Shown here in pieces: positions 1-12,500 of a DNA stretch of 64,000 bases; within the stretch, counting starts at the first letter, position 1; each line of letters starts with the position of its first letter. The notes under the pieces are model-generated. The model was not told the DNA's origin. It saw only the letters and a program-made list of their open reading frames with translations, and ran no database searches. Source of the stretch: Goodfellowiella coeruleoviolacea (lineage in GTDB: Bacteria; Actinomycetota; Actinomycetes; Mycobacteriales; Pseudonocardiaceae). The position numbers were made by a program, and so were the translations under genes. Location: NCBI RefSeq assembly GCF_024171785.1, contig NZ_JAMTCK010000014.1, forward strand, positions 124,001 through 188,000. Reading direction: 5' to 3'.

Positions 1-518
1 AGGTAGCGCGCCGGGTCGGCGCCGAACAGCTCGGTGCGCACCACCGAGCGCTGGCCGTCCGCGCCGATCACCGCGTCCGCCTTGACCTGGGTGCCGTCCG
101 CGAAGGACACCACCACCGAGCCGGGCCCCTCGCCGATCTGCTCGATCCCGGTGCACCGCATGCCCACCCGCAGCACGCCGTCGGGCAACCGCTGGGCCAT
201 CCGCTCGGCGATCCGGCCGCGCGAGGCCACCAGGACCGGGTTGCCGAACCGCTCGGCGATCACCGACAGCCGCACCTTCAGCGCTGGCGTGCCGTCCCGG
301 AACAGCCCGTCCACCGAGTCCATCCGGGCGCCCAGCCCGGTCAGGTCCACCCCCAGCTCGCGCAGCAGGCCGGTGCCGTTGGGCAGCAGCAGCACGCCGT
401 TGCCGGTGGTGCGCACCTCCGGCGCCTGCTCGTACAGCTCGACCTCGTGCCCGGCCTCGGCCAGCCAGATGGCACAGGCCATGCCCCCGAATCCCGCTCC
501 GATGATGACGACTTTCAT
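1..518 (-). CDS. FAD-dependent aromatic monooxygenase, N-terminal part (cut by window edge)
   Basis: The first 172 codons are present and the C-terminus lies outside the window. The protein opens with the sequence MKVVIIGAGFGGMACAIWLA, a Rossmann FAD-binding fold with a GxGxxG core at residues 7-12, followed by an acidic residue ending the second strand (VELYE). Around residue 155-165 there is IGADG, the DG motif of class A flavoprotein hydroxylases. These enzymes use NAD(P)H and oxygen to hydroxylate aromatic rings. The ATG at 518 is preceded by GGAAAGG at good spacing, and it begins 26 bases after the last PKS gene stops, so it is probably the last known gene of the PKS operon. By inference it oxidises the resorcinol ring of the polyketide, for example towards a hydroquinone or quinone. 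The exact substrate cannot be read from the sequence. Confidence 0.85.
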   Translation of the reverse strand, partial: MKVVIIGAGFGGMACAIWLAEAGHEVELYEQAPEVRTTGNGVLLLPNGTGLLRELGVDLTGLGARMDSVDGLFRDGTPALKVRLSVIAERFGNPVLVASRGRIAERMAQRLPDGVLRVGMRCTGIEQIGEGPGSVVVSFADGTQVKADAVIGADGQRSVVRTELFGADPARY

Positions 519-544
519 TGCACGAACCTTTCCGGCCAAGCCGT

Positions 545-3500
545 TCAGACGTTGTGGTTGAGCCATTTCTCCACGGCCGCGGCAGTGGAGTCGGCGTGTT
601 TCTCCAGAATCGAGAAGTGGTCTCCTGGAACGTCCACGGCCTCGTGGGGCAGTTCCCAGAAGGAGCGCCAGTCCGCGTGGTGCGGGTTGGCCGGGTCGAG
701 CAGGTCGGGTGAGAACGGGTCGAGCGCGCTGAGCAGCAGCGTCGGCGTGACAACGGGTTTGGGCCGCCAGCCGTCGAAGATCCGCGAGTAGCCGCCCATC
801 GCGGCCAGCCGGACGTCGCTGAGCAGGTCGAAGCCGCTCTCCCGGTCGGCCATGGCGCCACCCATCGCGTTGGCCACGCCGGTCTTGGCCATGTGCTCCG
901 GTGAGGAGCTGTCCATCAGCACCACGGCGGTGGGCAGCCGACCGCCCTGTGCCTCCAACTGGTAGGCGATCTCCTGCGCCAGCCATCCGCTGGCCGACCG
1001 TCCAACCAGGACGAACGGCCGGTCGCCGGCGCGGTCGCGCACGGCGGCGGCGTGCATCAGGGCCAGCGCCTCGATGGTGGCCGGCAGCCGCTGCCCCTTG
1101 ATGAACCCGGGCTGCGGGATCGCCCACACCTCCCGGGACCGCTGGAAGCTCGCGGCGAACCTGGCGAACTCGTGCGGCCCGGCCACCGGCGCGAACGACG
1201 GGAAGCAGATCAGCAGCGGGTCCGCGTCCCCCTTGGCCAGCCGAACCGTGTCGGGTGCCCGGTCCAGATCGCCCACGTCGAACATGGGCCGCAGCTGGGC
1301 GGCGGCCTCCAGCAGGTGTACCGACTCCTCGATCTTGCCCAGTTCGCAGGCCTGCCAGTACAGCGCGGCCAGCGGTCCGGCCGCGTCCGAGTCCAGCGTC
1401 CCTGCGGTGAACACCACCCCGGTGGCCTGGTCCGCGCCGGCCGCCCCGGTGGTGGCGGCGACCTGGGCGGCCAGGTGTTCGGCCAGTGCCTGAGGTGAGG
1501 CGAAGTCGAACACCAGGGTGGCCGGCAGGGTGAGCCCGGTGGCCGTGCTGAGGTGGTTGCGCAGTTCCATGGCGCTGAGCGAGTCGAAACCCTGTTCCAG
1601 GAAGGCCGCCCTCGCCTCGATCGCCTCGGCTGTCGAGTGCCCCAGCGCGGTGGCCGCGTGGGTGCGGACCACGTCGAGCAGTGCGGCGGTGCGCTCCGGT
1701 TCGGACAGTGCCGCGAGCCGGCTGGCCAGTGACGTCTCGGCCGGGCCGGCCTCGGCCGACCGCGCCGCCCGCCTGGCCCGCACGAGTCCACTGAGGACCG
1801 GCGGGAGGGTTCCGGCCCGCGCCTGTTCACGCAGGACCGCGGCATCCACCCGCATCGGGGTCAGCACTGCCGCGTCCGAGGCGCAGGCCACGTCGAACAG
1901 GTCCAGTGCCGACTCGGTGTCCCACGGGATGGCCCCGCCCCGGGTGATCCTGGCGCGGTCCCGGTCGGCCAGCCGGCCGGTGATGCCGCCCGGTTCCAGC
2001 CAGGGCGCCCAGGCCAGCGCGGTCGCGGGCAGGCCGTGCGCGTGCCGGTGCGCGGCCAGTGCCTCCAGGAACGCGTTGGCCGCGGCGTAGTTGCCCTGCC
2101 CCGGGCTGCCCACGGTGGCGCCGGCCGAGGAGAACAGCACGAACGCCGACAGGTCGTGCTCCCTGGTCAGCTCGTGCAGGTGGAACGCGCCATCGGCCTT
2201 CGGCCGCAGCACCCGGTCGATCCGCTCCTCGGTCAGCGAGTCGAGCAGCCCGTCATCGGTCACGCAGGCCAGGTGCACCACCCCGGTCAGCGGCCGGTCC
2301 GAGGGAACGCCGGCGAGCACACCGGCCAGCGCGTCCCGGTCGGCCACGTCGCAGGCCGCGTGCGTGACGCGGGCGCCCAGTTCGGTCAGCTCGTCGGTGA
2401 ACCCGTCGGTGCTCGGCTCGCGGGAGACCAGCAGCAGCTCGCGCACGCCGTGCGCGACGACCAGGTGCCTGGCCACCACCCGGCCGAGCCCGCCGGTGGC
2501 GCCGGTGACCAGCACGGTGCCCGCCGGGTCGAACACCGGGGTCCCCTCGTCGCCGTCCACCACCTCGGCCGGCGTCAGCCTGGGCACCTGGATCTCGCCG
2601 CCGCGCAACGCCAACTGCGGCTCACCGCAGCCGCACGCCTCGGCCAGCACGGCACCGGAGGTCTCGGCCCCGTCCAGGTCGATCAGGCCGAACCGGCCCG
2701 GGTGCTCCAGCTGCGCCGACCGCACCAGGCCCCACAGCGGTGCGGCCACCAGGTCGGTGGGCGCGTCCCTGGTGACGAAGACCAGGCGGGCGGCGGCGAA
2801 CCGGTCGTCGGCCAGCCACGCCTTGAGCTGACCCAGCACCGCGGCGGTGGCCTGCCGGACCGCACCGGGAACCGCACCCGACCACGGTCCACACGGGACG
2901 AGCACCACCTCGGGCACGGGGTCGGGCAGCTCCGCCAGACTCGGGCAGGCGACCACGGTCGCCCCCACCCCGGCCAGGGCGACGCCCAGCTTCAGCTCGT
3001 CCACGCCCACCACGGCGTAGCACGCCTGGGTGGGCTGACCGCCGCCGCCGGGCCGGGGCGTCCACGCCAGGCGCAGCAGCGACCTGGCCCTGCGCTGGGC
3101 CGGCAGCTCGCGCCGCACCACGGAGTCCACTGTGGCCACTGGCGCGCCGGTCGGGTCGGCCAGCAGCAGCGACACCGCGTCCTGGCCGGCGGGCCGCAGC
3201 CGCACCCGCAGGGCCGCGGCGCCGGTGGCGTGCAGGGACACCCCGCGCCACGCCGCCGCCGTGCCGGTGTCGTCGACGAGGTGCAGTGCCGCGGTCAGCA
3301 GCCCGGGGTGGATGCCGAACCGGTCGGCGGCCGCGGTCTCGTCCTCGGCCAGGCGCAGCTCGGCGAACACCTCATCACCCACCTGCCAGGCCTGCTCAGC
3401 CCCGACCAGGTCGAGCGGCTCGGCGTCGGCCGGCGGCCACACCGCCAGGTCCTCGGCACCAGCCGCGCCCGCGGTCAGCACACCGGTGGCGTGCCTGGTC

Positions 3501-6472
3501 CACGGCTGGTCGACGTCGGGTCGGGAGTGGACGGTCACCGTCCGGCGGCCGGCATCGGCCGCACCGACCAGGACCTGCAACTGCCCGTCGGCGTCGCCGG
3601 TCAGCGGTGTGTCGACCGAGAGCGTGTCAACCCGGTCGCAGCCCACCTCCTCGCCGGCCCGCAGCACCAGTTCCAGCAGTGCCGCGTCCGGCCAGCGCCC
3701 GGTCAGCGCCGACAGCGTCCCGGTCAGCACCAGGCCGTCACCCTCGGCCAGGCCGACGGCGGCGCCCAGCAGGGGGTGGTCGGCGGTGCGCAGGCCGAGC
3801 CGCGTCGGGTCGCCCTCGGGTGCGCTGCTGTCCTCCAGCCAGTAGCGCTGCCGCTGGAACGCGTAGGTGGGCAGGTCCACCTGCCGGGCACCCCAGGGGG
3901 CGAACACCGCGGCCCAGTCCGGGCGCAGGCCCAGCACGTGCAGCTGGGCCAGGGCACCGAGCAGGGTGTCCACTTCGGAGCGGCCGGCCCGGCTGGTCGC
4001 CACGGCGTGCTCGGCGCCGCACTCGGTGGCCATGGCGGTGAGCACGGCGTCCGGGCCGACCTCCACGAACCGGCGCACCCCGTGCTCGCGCAGCCACGTC
4101 AGTCCGTCGTGGAAGCGCACGGTGCGCAGCACGTGGTCGACCCAGTAGTCCGGATCGGTCAGTGCGGTGGTGACCGCCTCGCCAGTGACGTTGGAGACCA
4201 CCGGGATGCTCGGCTCGTGGTAGGTCAGGGTTTCGGCGACGCGGCGGAACTCGGCCAGCATCGGCTCCATCAGCGGTGAGTGGAACGCGTGCGACACCGT
4301 CAACCGCCTGGTCTTGTACCCCCGCGCCGCCAACACCTCCACCACCGCCAACACCGCGTCCTCCTCACCCGACAACACCGTCGAGGACGGACCGTTCACC
4401 GCCGCCACCGCCACCCGCTCATCCAACAAACCCACCACCTCAGCCTCAGCCGCCCGCACCGACACCATCACCCCACCCACCGGCAACGCCTGCATCAACC
4501 GACCCCGCGCCACCACCAACCGCGCCGCATCCGCCAACGACAACACCCCAGCCACATGCGCCGCGGCCAACTCCCCCACCGAATGCCCCACCACGAAATC
4601 CGGCCGCAACCCCAACCCCACCAACAACCGGAACAACGCCACCTCAACCGCGAACAACCCCGCCTGCGCGAACTCCGTCCGATGCACCAACTCCGACCCC
4701 AACACCGACCCCAACGGCCGCTCCAACCACCGATCCAACTCCGCACACACCACCCCGAACGCCTCCGCGAACACCGGAAAACGCCCCACCAACTCCCCAC
4801 CCATCCCCGGCCGCTGACACCCCTGACCAGAGAACAAGAACGCCGTCCGGCCGGCTCCGACCGTGCCGCGCACGACCGACGGCGCCGGCTCGTCGGCGGC
4901 CAGCGCGGCCAGACCGGCGGTCAGCTCGGCGCGGGTCCGGCCGAGGACCACGGCCCGGTGGGCGAACGCGGCGCGCGTGGTCACCAGGGCCGCCGCCACG
5001 TCGGCCGCGCCCAGTTCGGGGTGCGCGGCGAGGTGCGCGCCCAGCCGCTCGGCCTGAGCCCGCAGGGCGGTGGCGCTCCTGGCCGACACCACCCAGGGCA
5101 GCACCTGTCCGGTGTCCTCGGTGGCCGGCGGGTTCTCGGCCGGCACTCCCTCCAGGATCACGTGCGCGTTGGTGCCGCTGATGCCGAAGGAGGACACGCC
5201 GGCCCGGCGGGGCCGCCCGGTCTCCGGCCACGGCCGCGCCTCGGTGAGCAGTTCGACCGCGCCGGACTCCCACTCGATGTGCCGGGACGGCTCGTCCACG
5301 TGCAGCGTCCTTGGCAGCACCCCGTGCCGCAGCGCCAACACCGTCTTGATCACCCCAGCGACGCCGGCGGCGGCCTGGGCGTGGCCGATGTTGGACTTCA
5401 GCGAACCCAGCCACAGTGGACGGTCGCGGTGCTGGCCGTAGGTGGCCAGCAGGGCGTGTGCCTCGATGGGGTCGCCGAGTGAGGTGCCGGTGCCGTGCGC
5501 CTCCACCGCGTCCACATCGGACGGGGAGAGTCCGGCGCTGGCCAGCGCCTGGCGGATCACCGCCTCCTGGGCCGGGCCGTTGGGCGCGGTCAGGCCGTTG
5601 GACGCGCCGTCGGAGTTCACCGCGGAGCCACGCACCACGGCCAGCACCCGGTGGTTGTTGCGCCGCGCCGAGGACAGCCGCTCCACCAGGAGCACGCCAA
5701 CGCCCTCGGCGAACGCGGTGCCGTTGGCCGCCGAGGCGAACGCCTTGCACCGGTAGTCGGGTGCCATGCCGCCGGCGCGCTGGAACGCGACCAGTCCGTC
5801 CGGGGTGCACACCACGGACACGCCGCCGACCAGGGCCAGCGAGCACTCCCCGGCCCGCAGCGCCTGGGTCGCCAGGTGCAGCGCCACCAGCGACGACGAA
5901 CACGCCGTGTCCACGGTGAGGGTGGGGCCCTCCAGGCCGAGGGTGTAGGCCAGGCGGCCGGACATGACGCTGGCGCTGGTGCTGGTCGCCAACAGGCCGT
6001 CGCTCTCCTCGGCCCTGGTGAGCAGGCCGAGGTAGTCCTGGCCGTGGGTGCCGACGAACACGCCGGTGCGGGTGCCGCGCAGCGAACCGGGGTCCACGCC
6101 GGCCCGTTCCAGTGCCTCCCAGGACACTTCGAGCAGCAGCCGCTGCTGCGGGTCGGTGGCCAGTGCCTCGCGCGGGCTGATGCCGAAGAACGCCGCGTCG
6201 AACTCGCCGGCGTCGGGCAGGAAACCGCCACCGCCCTGGTGCGGCCACCCCCGGTCGGCCGGGAACTCGGTGATCGCGTCGACGCCGTTGTCGACCAGGT
6301 CCCACAGGTCCTCCGGGGACCGGACGCCACCGGGGAACCGGCAGGCCATGCCCACGATCGCGATCGGCTCGGCCGCCGCGTCGACCAGTTGCTGGTTCTG
6401 CGTCCGCAGCCGCTCGATCTCCTTGAGCGACTCGCGCAGCGCCGTGACCACTTCCTCGGTGGACGCGTCCAT
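545..6472 (-). CDS. Type I PKS, extension module 7 with thioesterase (KS-AT-DH*-KR-ACP-TE)
   Basis: This 1975-residue protein is the terminal module. An N-terminal coiled-coil docking helix (residues 1-33) precedes KS (about 35-440, Cys191 in DTACSSS), AT (543-860), DH, KR, ACP (Ser1631) and TE (about 1745-1975). The AT carries HAFHS at 728-732, the malonyl signature. The DH has lost the HxxxGxxxxP segment (residues 915-935 jump from TGTLSALTG to ALLEL) and the Asp of its DxxxH motif is Thr1060, so it should be dead. The KR keeps TGATGGLG (1323-1330), Ser1449 and Tyr1462. The TE nucleophile region reads GRSASG instead of GxSxG, with Asp1854 and His1952 as likely triad partners. The KS lacks about 17 residues of a loop near residue 76. 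Two adjacent ATGs (6475, 6472) follow GGGAGGAG; 6472 has the better spacing. The AT core has foreign codon usage. Confidence 0.95.
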   Translation of the reverse strand: MDASTEEVVTALRESLKEIERLRTQNQQLVDAAAEPIAIVGMACRFPGGVRSPEDLWDLVDNGVDAITEFPADRGWPHQGGGGFLPDAGEFDAAFFGISPREALATDPQQRLLLEVSWEALERAGVDPGSLRGTRTGVFVGTHGQDYLGLLTRAEESDGLLATSTSASVMSGRLAYTLGLEGPTLTVDTACSSSLVALHLATQALRAGECSLALVGGVSVVCTPDGLVAFQRAGGMAPDYRCKAFASAANGTAFAEGVGVLLVERLSSARRNNHRVLAVVRGSAVNSDGASNGLTAPNGPAQEAVIRQALASAGLSPSDVDAVEAHGTGTSLGDPIEAHALLATYGQHRDRPLWLGSLKSNIGHAQAAAGVAGVIKTVLALRHGVLPRTLHVDEPSRHIEWESGAVELLTEARPWPETGRPRRAGVSSFGISGTNAHVILEGVPAENPPATEDTGQVLPWVVSARSATALRAQAERLGAHLAAHPELGAADVAAALVTTRAAFAHRAVVLGRTRAELTAGLAALAADEPAPSVVRGTVGAGRTAFLFSGQGCQRPGMGGELVGRFPVFAEAFGVVCAELDRWLERPLGSVLGSELVHRTEFAQAGLFAVEVALFRLLVGLGLRPDFVVGHSVGELAAAHVAGVLSLADAARLVVARGRLMQALPVGGVMVSVRAAEAEVVGLLDERVAVAAVNGPSSTVLSGEEDAVLAVVEVLAARGYKTRRLTVSHAFHSPLMEPMLAEFRRVAETLTYHEPSIPVVSNVTGEAVTTALTDPDYWVDHVLRTVRFHDGLTWLREHGVRRFVEVGPDAVLTAMATECGAEHAVATSRAGRSEVDTLLGALAQLHVLGLRPDWAAVFAPWGARQVDLPTYAFQRQRYWLEDSSAPEGDPTRLGLRTADHPLLGAAVGLAEGDGLVLTGTLSALTGRWPDAALLELVLRAGEEVGCDRVDTLSVDTPLTGDADGQLQVLVGAADAGRRTVTVHSRPDVDQPWTRHATGVLTAGAAGAEDLAVWPPADAEPLDLVGAEQAWQVGDEVFAELRLAEDETAAADRFGIHPGLLTAALHLVDDTGTAAAWRGVSLHATGAAALRVRLRPAGQDAVSLLLADPTGAPVATVDSVVRRELPAQRRARSLLRLAWTPRPGGGGQPTQACYAVVGVDELKLGVALAGVGATVVACPSLAELPDPVPEVVLVPCGPWSGAVPGAVRQATAAVLGQLKAWLADDRFAAARLVFVTRDAPTDLVAAPLWGLVRSAQLEHPGRFGLIDLDGAETSGAVLAEACGCGEPQLALRGGEIQVPRLTPAEVVDGDEGTPVFDPAGTVLVTGATGGLGRVVARHLVVAHGVRELLLVSREPSTDGFTDELTELGARVTHAACDVADRDALAGVLAGVPSDRPLTGVVHLACVTDDGLLDSLTEERIDRVLRPKADGAFHLHELTREHDLSAFVLFSSAGATVGSPGQGNYAAANAFLEALAAHRHAHGLPATALAWAPWLEPGGITGRLADRDRARITRGGAIPWDTESALDLFDVACASDAAVLTPMRVDAAVLREQARAGTLPPVLSGLVRARRAARSAEAGPAETSLASRLAALSEPERTAALLDVVRTHAATALGHSTAEAIEARAAFLEQGFDSLSAMELRNHLSTATGLTLPATLVFDFASPQALAEHLAAQVAATTGAAGADQATGVVFTAGTLDSDAAGPLAALYWQACELGKIEESVHLLEAAAQLRPMFDVGDLDRAPDTVRLAKGDADPLLICFPSFAPVAGPHEFARFAASFQRSREVWAIPQPGFIKGQRLPATIEALALMHAAAVRDRAGDRPFVLVGRSASGWLAQEIAYQLEAQGGRLPTAVVLMDSSSPEHMAKTGVANAMGGAMADRESGFDLLSDVRLAAMGGYSRIFDGWRPKPVVTPTLLLSALDPFSPDLLDPANPHHADWRSFWELPHEAVDVPGDHFSILEKHADSTAAAVEKWLNHNV
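4297..4840 (-). other. Codon-usage island inside the module 7 AT domain
   Basis: Within the module 7 AT, from the FSGQG motif (residue about 546) to just before HAFHS (about 726), the coding strand switches to Leu TTG, Gly GGG/GGT, Asp GAT and His CAT almost throughout. The rest of the gene and its sister modules use CTG, GGC, GAC and CAC. The reading frame is uninterrupted and the protein is a normal malonyl-type AT. This is what a recombined or gene-converted AT core from another source would look like. Confidence 0.85.
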
Positions 6473-6500
6473 CATGCTCCTCCCACTGCCCCGGACGGCC

Positions 6501-9500
6501 TCAGGAGCCCAGGCTCTGTCGTGCCTTGGCGAGCAGGCTCTGCACGTCCATGGCGTCAATGGCGTTCGATTCGGCGGCACCCGACTCGGGCGAACTCGGC
6601 TCAGCGGTTGGTGTTCCGGCCGGTGTCTGCTGGGTCCGCGGGGTGGCCAGCCGCAGCAGCGCGTCGACCAGCCCGGCCTGCCTGATCCGGGCGACCGGCA
6701 CCGAGCGCAGCAGCCGTTCGATCTCGGCGTCGGCGTGGTCGCCGGCCGCCGCGGGCGTGGTGTCCGGCACCAGGTCGGTCAGCAGCCGGTCGGCCAGCTC
6801 GACCGGGGTCGGGTAGTCGAAGATCAGCGTGGCCCGCAGTTTCAGCCCGGTGCTCGCGGTGAGCCGGTTGCGCAGTTCCAGCGAGGTGAGCGAGTCGAAG
6901 CCGAGTTCCTTGAACGCCCGGTCCGGCTCCACCCCGTCGGCCGAGGCGTGGCCGAGCACGGCGGCGGCGTGCGCGCGAACCAGGTCCAGCACGGCGGCCC
7001 GGCGGTCCTCTTCGGACATTCCAGGCAACTGGGCCACCAGGTTGGTCTCGGTGGCGGTGCTGGTGCGCGCCGCGGAACGGCGGGACCGCACCCGCACCAG
7101 GTCGTGGAACAGCGGTGGCAGCGCCCCGGCCTGCGCGCGCATGGCCGCGAGGTCCATCCGCACCGGGACCAGCACCGGCTCGTCCCTGGCCGCCGCGGTG
7201 TCGAACAGGTCCAGCGCCTCCGCTGTGGACAGTGCCACCGCACCGCTGCGGGTCATCCTGGTCAGGTCGGTCTGGTCCAGTTGGGCGGTGAGCGCGCTGC
7301 GCTGTGCCCACAGCCCCCACGCCAGTGACACCGCGGGCAGCCCGGCCAGCCGGCGCTGCCTGGCCAGCGCGTCCAGGAACGCGTTGGCCGCCGCGTAGTT
7401 GCCCTGCCCGGCCGAGCCGAAGGTGGCCGCGCCCGAGGAGAACAGCACGAACAGGGACAGGTCTGCCTCGCGGGTCAGCTCGTGCAGGTTCAGCGCGCCC
7501 AACACCTTGGGCCGCAGCACGTGCTCGATCCGCTCGGGCGTGAGCGAGCCGATCACCGCGTCGGCCAGCACGCCGGCCGCGTGCACCACGCCGGTCAACG
7601 GCCGGTCGGCGGGGATCGCGGCGAGCAGGTCGGCCAGTGCGGCGCGGTCGGCCACGTCGCAGGCGGCAACGGTGACCTCGGCGCCGAGCGCGGCGAGGTC
7701 GTCGGTGAGCGCGGCCGGGACGCGGCCGCTCCGGCTGGCCAGGACCAGGTGGCGGACACCGTGCTCGGTGACCAGGTGCCTGGCGACCAGACCGCCCAGG
7801 GTGCCGGACCCGCCGGTGACCAGGACGGTCCCGTGTGGACGGGCAGCGGGTGGCATGGTCAGCACCAGCTTGCCGACGTGCCTGGCCTGGCTGAGGAAGC
7901 GGCACGCCTGCGGCGCCCTGCGCACGTCCCACGCGCGCAGCGGCAGCGGCCGGAGCACACCCCGCTCGAACAGCGCGCGCAGTTCCACCAGCATCTGCTG
8001 GATGCGCTCCAGGCCGGCCTCCTGCAGGTCGTACGCCTGGTAGACGACACCGGGGTGGTCACCGGCCACCACGTCGGGCTGCCGCTTGTCGGTCTTGCCC
8101 ATCTCCAGGAACCGGCCTCCCCTGGGCAGCAGCCGCAGTGAGGTGTCCACGTACTCCCTGGCCAGTGAGTTCAGCACCACGTCAACGCCGCGCCCGCCGG
8201 TGACCGAGGTGAACTTGTCGGCGAAGTCCAGCGACCGCGACGAGGCGATGTGGTCGTCGGCGAAGCCGTTGGCGCGCAGCGTGTCCCACTTGGACTCACT
8301 GGCCGTGGCGAACACCTCGGCGCCCAGGTGCCTGGCCAGCTGCACCGCGGCCATGCCCACCCCGCCGGCCGCCGCGTGCACCAGCACCGTCTGCCCGGCC
8401 CGCAGCCCGGCCAAATCGACCAGGCCGTAGTAGGCGGTGAGGAACGCGATCGGCACGGTGGCCGCCTCGGCGAAGGTCAGGCCGGCCGGGATGTGCGTCA
8501 TCATCCGGTGGTCGGCGACGGCGATCGGCCCGAACGAGCCGGCGATCGCGCCCATCACCCGGTCCCCGGGGGCCAGGCCGGTCACGCCGGGGCCGACGTC
8601 GAGCACCACCCCGGCCGCCTCCCCGCCGAACGAGCCCTCGCCCAGCGACAGACCGAGGCCGTAGAGCACGTCGCGGAAGTTCAGCCCGGCCGCCCGCACC
8701 GCCACCCGGACCTGGCCCGGCTCCAACGGTTCCAGCACCTGTGGGCAGGGTGCGAGCACCAGGTTGTCGAACGTGCCGGTGGTGGGGATGTCCAGTCGCC
8801 AGGGCGTGCCGTCCGGTGGTACCAGGGTTTCGCCGTGCGACGGCACCCGAGCCAGCCGGGCCACCGAGATGGCGCCGGCCCGGATCGCCAGCTGCGGCTC
8901 ACCGGTGGCCACGGCCGCGGTGAGGGCCGCGCGGGACGCGTCGTGGCCGTCCAGGTCCACCAGCACGAACCGGCCCGGGTTCTCCGACTGGGCCGCCCGC
9001 ACCAGGCCCCACAGCGGGGCGTGCACCAGGTCGGGCTCGTCGTCCTCGGCGGAGGTGGCCACCGCACCCCTGGTCACCAGCACCAGCCTGGAGTCGGCGA
9101 ACCGGTCGTCGTCCAACCAGGACCGCAGCAGCGCCACCGCGCCGGTCACGGTCTCCGCCACGGCACGGTCCACTGTGGAGCTGGCAGGCCGCGGTGCGAA
9201 CGTGACGACCACCGCCTCCGGGGCCGAACCGGCGGGCAGGTCGGCCAGGTCCCGGTACTGCTCGGGAATGCCGAGCCCGAACCCGTCGGTGCCGAGCAGC
9301 GCCCAGCGGGCCGGTGCGGTCGCACCGGCGGCGACCGGGGTCCAGTCCACCCGGTACAGCGAGCCGTCGTTGCCCCGGGCGTCACGCAGCTGGCTGGCCG
9401 AGACCGGCCGCACCACCAGTGAGTCGACCGAGGCGACCGGTGCGCCGGTCTCGTCGGTGACGAGCACCGCGATGCCGTCGGTGCCGGCCGGCGACAGTCG

Positions 9501-12500
9501 CACCCGCACCCGGGACGCGCCCGAGGCGTGCAGGCTCAGGCCGGTCCAGGAGAACGGCAGCGGCACCTGGTTCGGGTCGGGTGTGGTGTCCAGCAGCGAG
9601 CCCAGCCCCAACCCGTGCAGGGCCGCGTCGAGCAGCGCCGGGTGGATGCCGAACCGGGCGGCCTCGACCTGGTCGGGCAGCTGGACCTCGGCGTAGACCT
9701 CCCGGCCCCGCTGCCAGGCCGCGCGCAGCCCCTGGAAGGCCGGCCCGTAGTGCAGGCTGGTCTGGTTGATCCGGTCGTAGAAGCCGGTGACGTCGACGGG
9801 TGTGGCGTCCTCGGGCGGCCAGGCGGCCAGTTCGTCGGACGCGGTGGACTCGCTCGGGGTGAGCACGCCGCTGGCGTGCCGCAGCCAGGGCCGCTCCCCC
9901 GAGTCGGGTCGGGAGTGGACACTGACCTGGCGGGCGCCGGACTCGTCGGCCGCGCCGACCATCACCTGCAGCGCGAGGCCGCCGCGTTCGGGCAGCACCA
10001 GCGGGGTTTCGATGGTCAGCTCGTCGACCCGACCGCAGCCGACCTCGTCACCGGCACGCAGGGCCAGCTCCAGGAACGCCGTGCCGGGCAGGATCACCGT
10101 GCCCATCACCGAGTGGTCGGCCAGCCAGGGGTGGGTGTGCGTGGACAGCTGCCCGGTCAGCAGGTAACCGTCCACATCGGGCAGGGCCACGGCCGCGCCG
10201 AGCAGCGGGTGCTGGATGGGGGCCAGGCCGAGACCGGTCGCGTCGGACACCTCGGCGGTGGCGTCCAGCCAGTACCGCTCGTGCTGGAAGGCGTACCCGG
10301 GCAGCTCCACGGGCCGCGCCCCGGCGAACACCGCCGTCCAGTCCGGACTGATGCCGTGCACGTGCGCCTGGCCCAGGGACAGCAGGAACCGGTCCAGTCC
10401 GCCTTCGCCTCGGCGCAGCGAGCCCAGGGCGGCCACCGGCCGGCCGAGTTCGTCCGCGGTCGCCTCCACCGACATGGCCAGCACCGGGTGCGGACTCACC
10501 TCAACGAACACCGTGTGGTCGCTGGTGATCAGCGCCTCGGCGGCCGAGGCGAACCGGACGGTCGCACGCAGGTTGCGGTACCAGTACTCGCCGTCCAGCT
10601 CGGTTCCGCCGACCCAGCGGCTGTCGGTGGCCGAGAAGAACGGGATGCTGGCTGGTTTCGGGGTCACCGGCGCCAGCACCTCGCGCAGCCTGGGGGCCAG
10701 GGCGTCGATGTGCGCGGAGTGCGCGGCGAAGTCCACACCCGGGATCTGCCAGCGCAGCACACCCTCGGCGGACAGCGTGCGGCCGAACTCGGCCAGCGCG
10801 CTGTCCGAACCGGACACCACCACCGAGGACGGTCCGTTTACCGCGGCGATGGCCGCCTGATCCGCCCACGGGCGCAGCCACTCGGCCACCACCGCCTCGG
10901 GTGCCTCCACCGACACCATCCCGCCCTGGCCGGAGATGGCCAGCAGTTCGCGGCTGCGCAGCGCCACCACCCGGCAGGCGTCGGCGAGGCTGAGCACGCC
11001 GGCCACGTGCGCGGCGGCGATCTCACCCTGGGAGTGGCCGACCACCGCGGCCGGCTCGACCCCGTAGGAGCGCCACAGCGCCGCGAGCGAGACCATCACC
11101 GAGAACACGGTCGGCTGCAGCACGTCCACCCGCTCGAACGGGGGCGCGTCCGGGGCACCGCGCAGCACACCCAGCAGGTCCCAGTCCACGAACTCGGCCA
11201 GCGCGCCGGCGCACGCGGCGATGGACTCGGCGAACACCGGTGCGGTGTCCAGCAGGTCGCTCGCCATGCCCACCCAGTGGGTGCCCTGGCCGGGGAACAC
11301 GAACACCGCGCGCGGCTCGGGCTGGGCGACGGCCTGCACCAGGCCGGCCGCTGGCGCGCCCTCGGCCAGCGCGGCCAGCGCGGCCCGCACCTGGTCGCGG
11401 TCGGCGCCGACCACGGCCGCGCGGTGGCGGAACGCGGTCCGCGTGGTCGCCAGGGACAGCCCGATGTCCGGCGCGGACAGCTCGGGGTGCGAGTCCACGT
11501 GGGACAGCAGCTTGGCGGCCTGGGCGCGCAGGGCCGGGGCGGTCCTGGCGGACAGCACCCACGGCGCCACCGCGACCGGTCGGGCGGCGGGCTCGGTCCC
11601 GCTCGCGGGCTCGGCCGATGCCGGGGCCTGTTCGATGATCACGTGCGCGTTGGTGCCGCTGATGCCGAACGAGGACACCCCGGCGCGGCGCGGTTGGCCG
11701 GTCTCCGGCCAGTCCCGCGCCTTGGTCAGCAGCTCGACCCTGCCGGACGCCCAGTCGATGTGCGGCGAGGGCTCGTCCACGTGCAGGGTCTGCGGCAGCA
11801 CCCCGTGCCGCATGGCCTCGACCACCTTGATCACCCCGGCCACACCGGCGGCGGCCTGCGCGTGCGCGATGTTCGACTTGATCGTGCCGAGCCACAGTGG
11901 ACGGTCGCGGTCCTGCCCGTAGGTGGACAGCAGGGCGTGCGCCTCGATGGGGTCGCCCAGCGTGGTGCCGGTGCCGTGCGCCTCCACCGCGTCGATGTCC
12001 TTGGCGGTGAGCCTGGCACTGGCCAGTGCCTGGCGGATCACCCGCTCCTGGGACGGCCCGTTGGGGGCGCTGAACCCGTTGCTGGCGCCGTCCTGGTTGA
12101 CCGCGCTGCCCCGCACCACGGCCAGCACCCGGTGGTTGTTGCGCTCGGCGTCGGACAGCCGTTCCAGCACCAGCACGCCAACGCCCTCGGAGAACCCGGC
12201 CCCGTCGGTGGCCGCGGCGAACGCCTTGCACCGCCCGTCCGAGGCCAGCCCGCGCTGCCGGCTGAGTTCGACGAACAGCCACGGGGTGGACATCACCGCG
12301 ACCCCGCCGGCCAGGGCCAGCGTGCACTCGCCGGAGCGCAGCGCCTGCGCCGCCAGGTGCAGCGCCACCAACGACGACGAGCACGCCGTGTCCACGGTGA
12401 CCGCCGGCCCCTCCAGGCCCAGGGTGTAGGAGATCCGCCCGGACACCAGGCTGCCGATGCTGTCGTTGCTCAGGTACCGGCCGGTGCCCTTGGGCGACGG

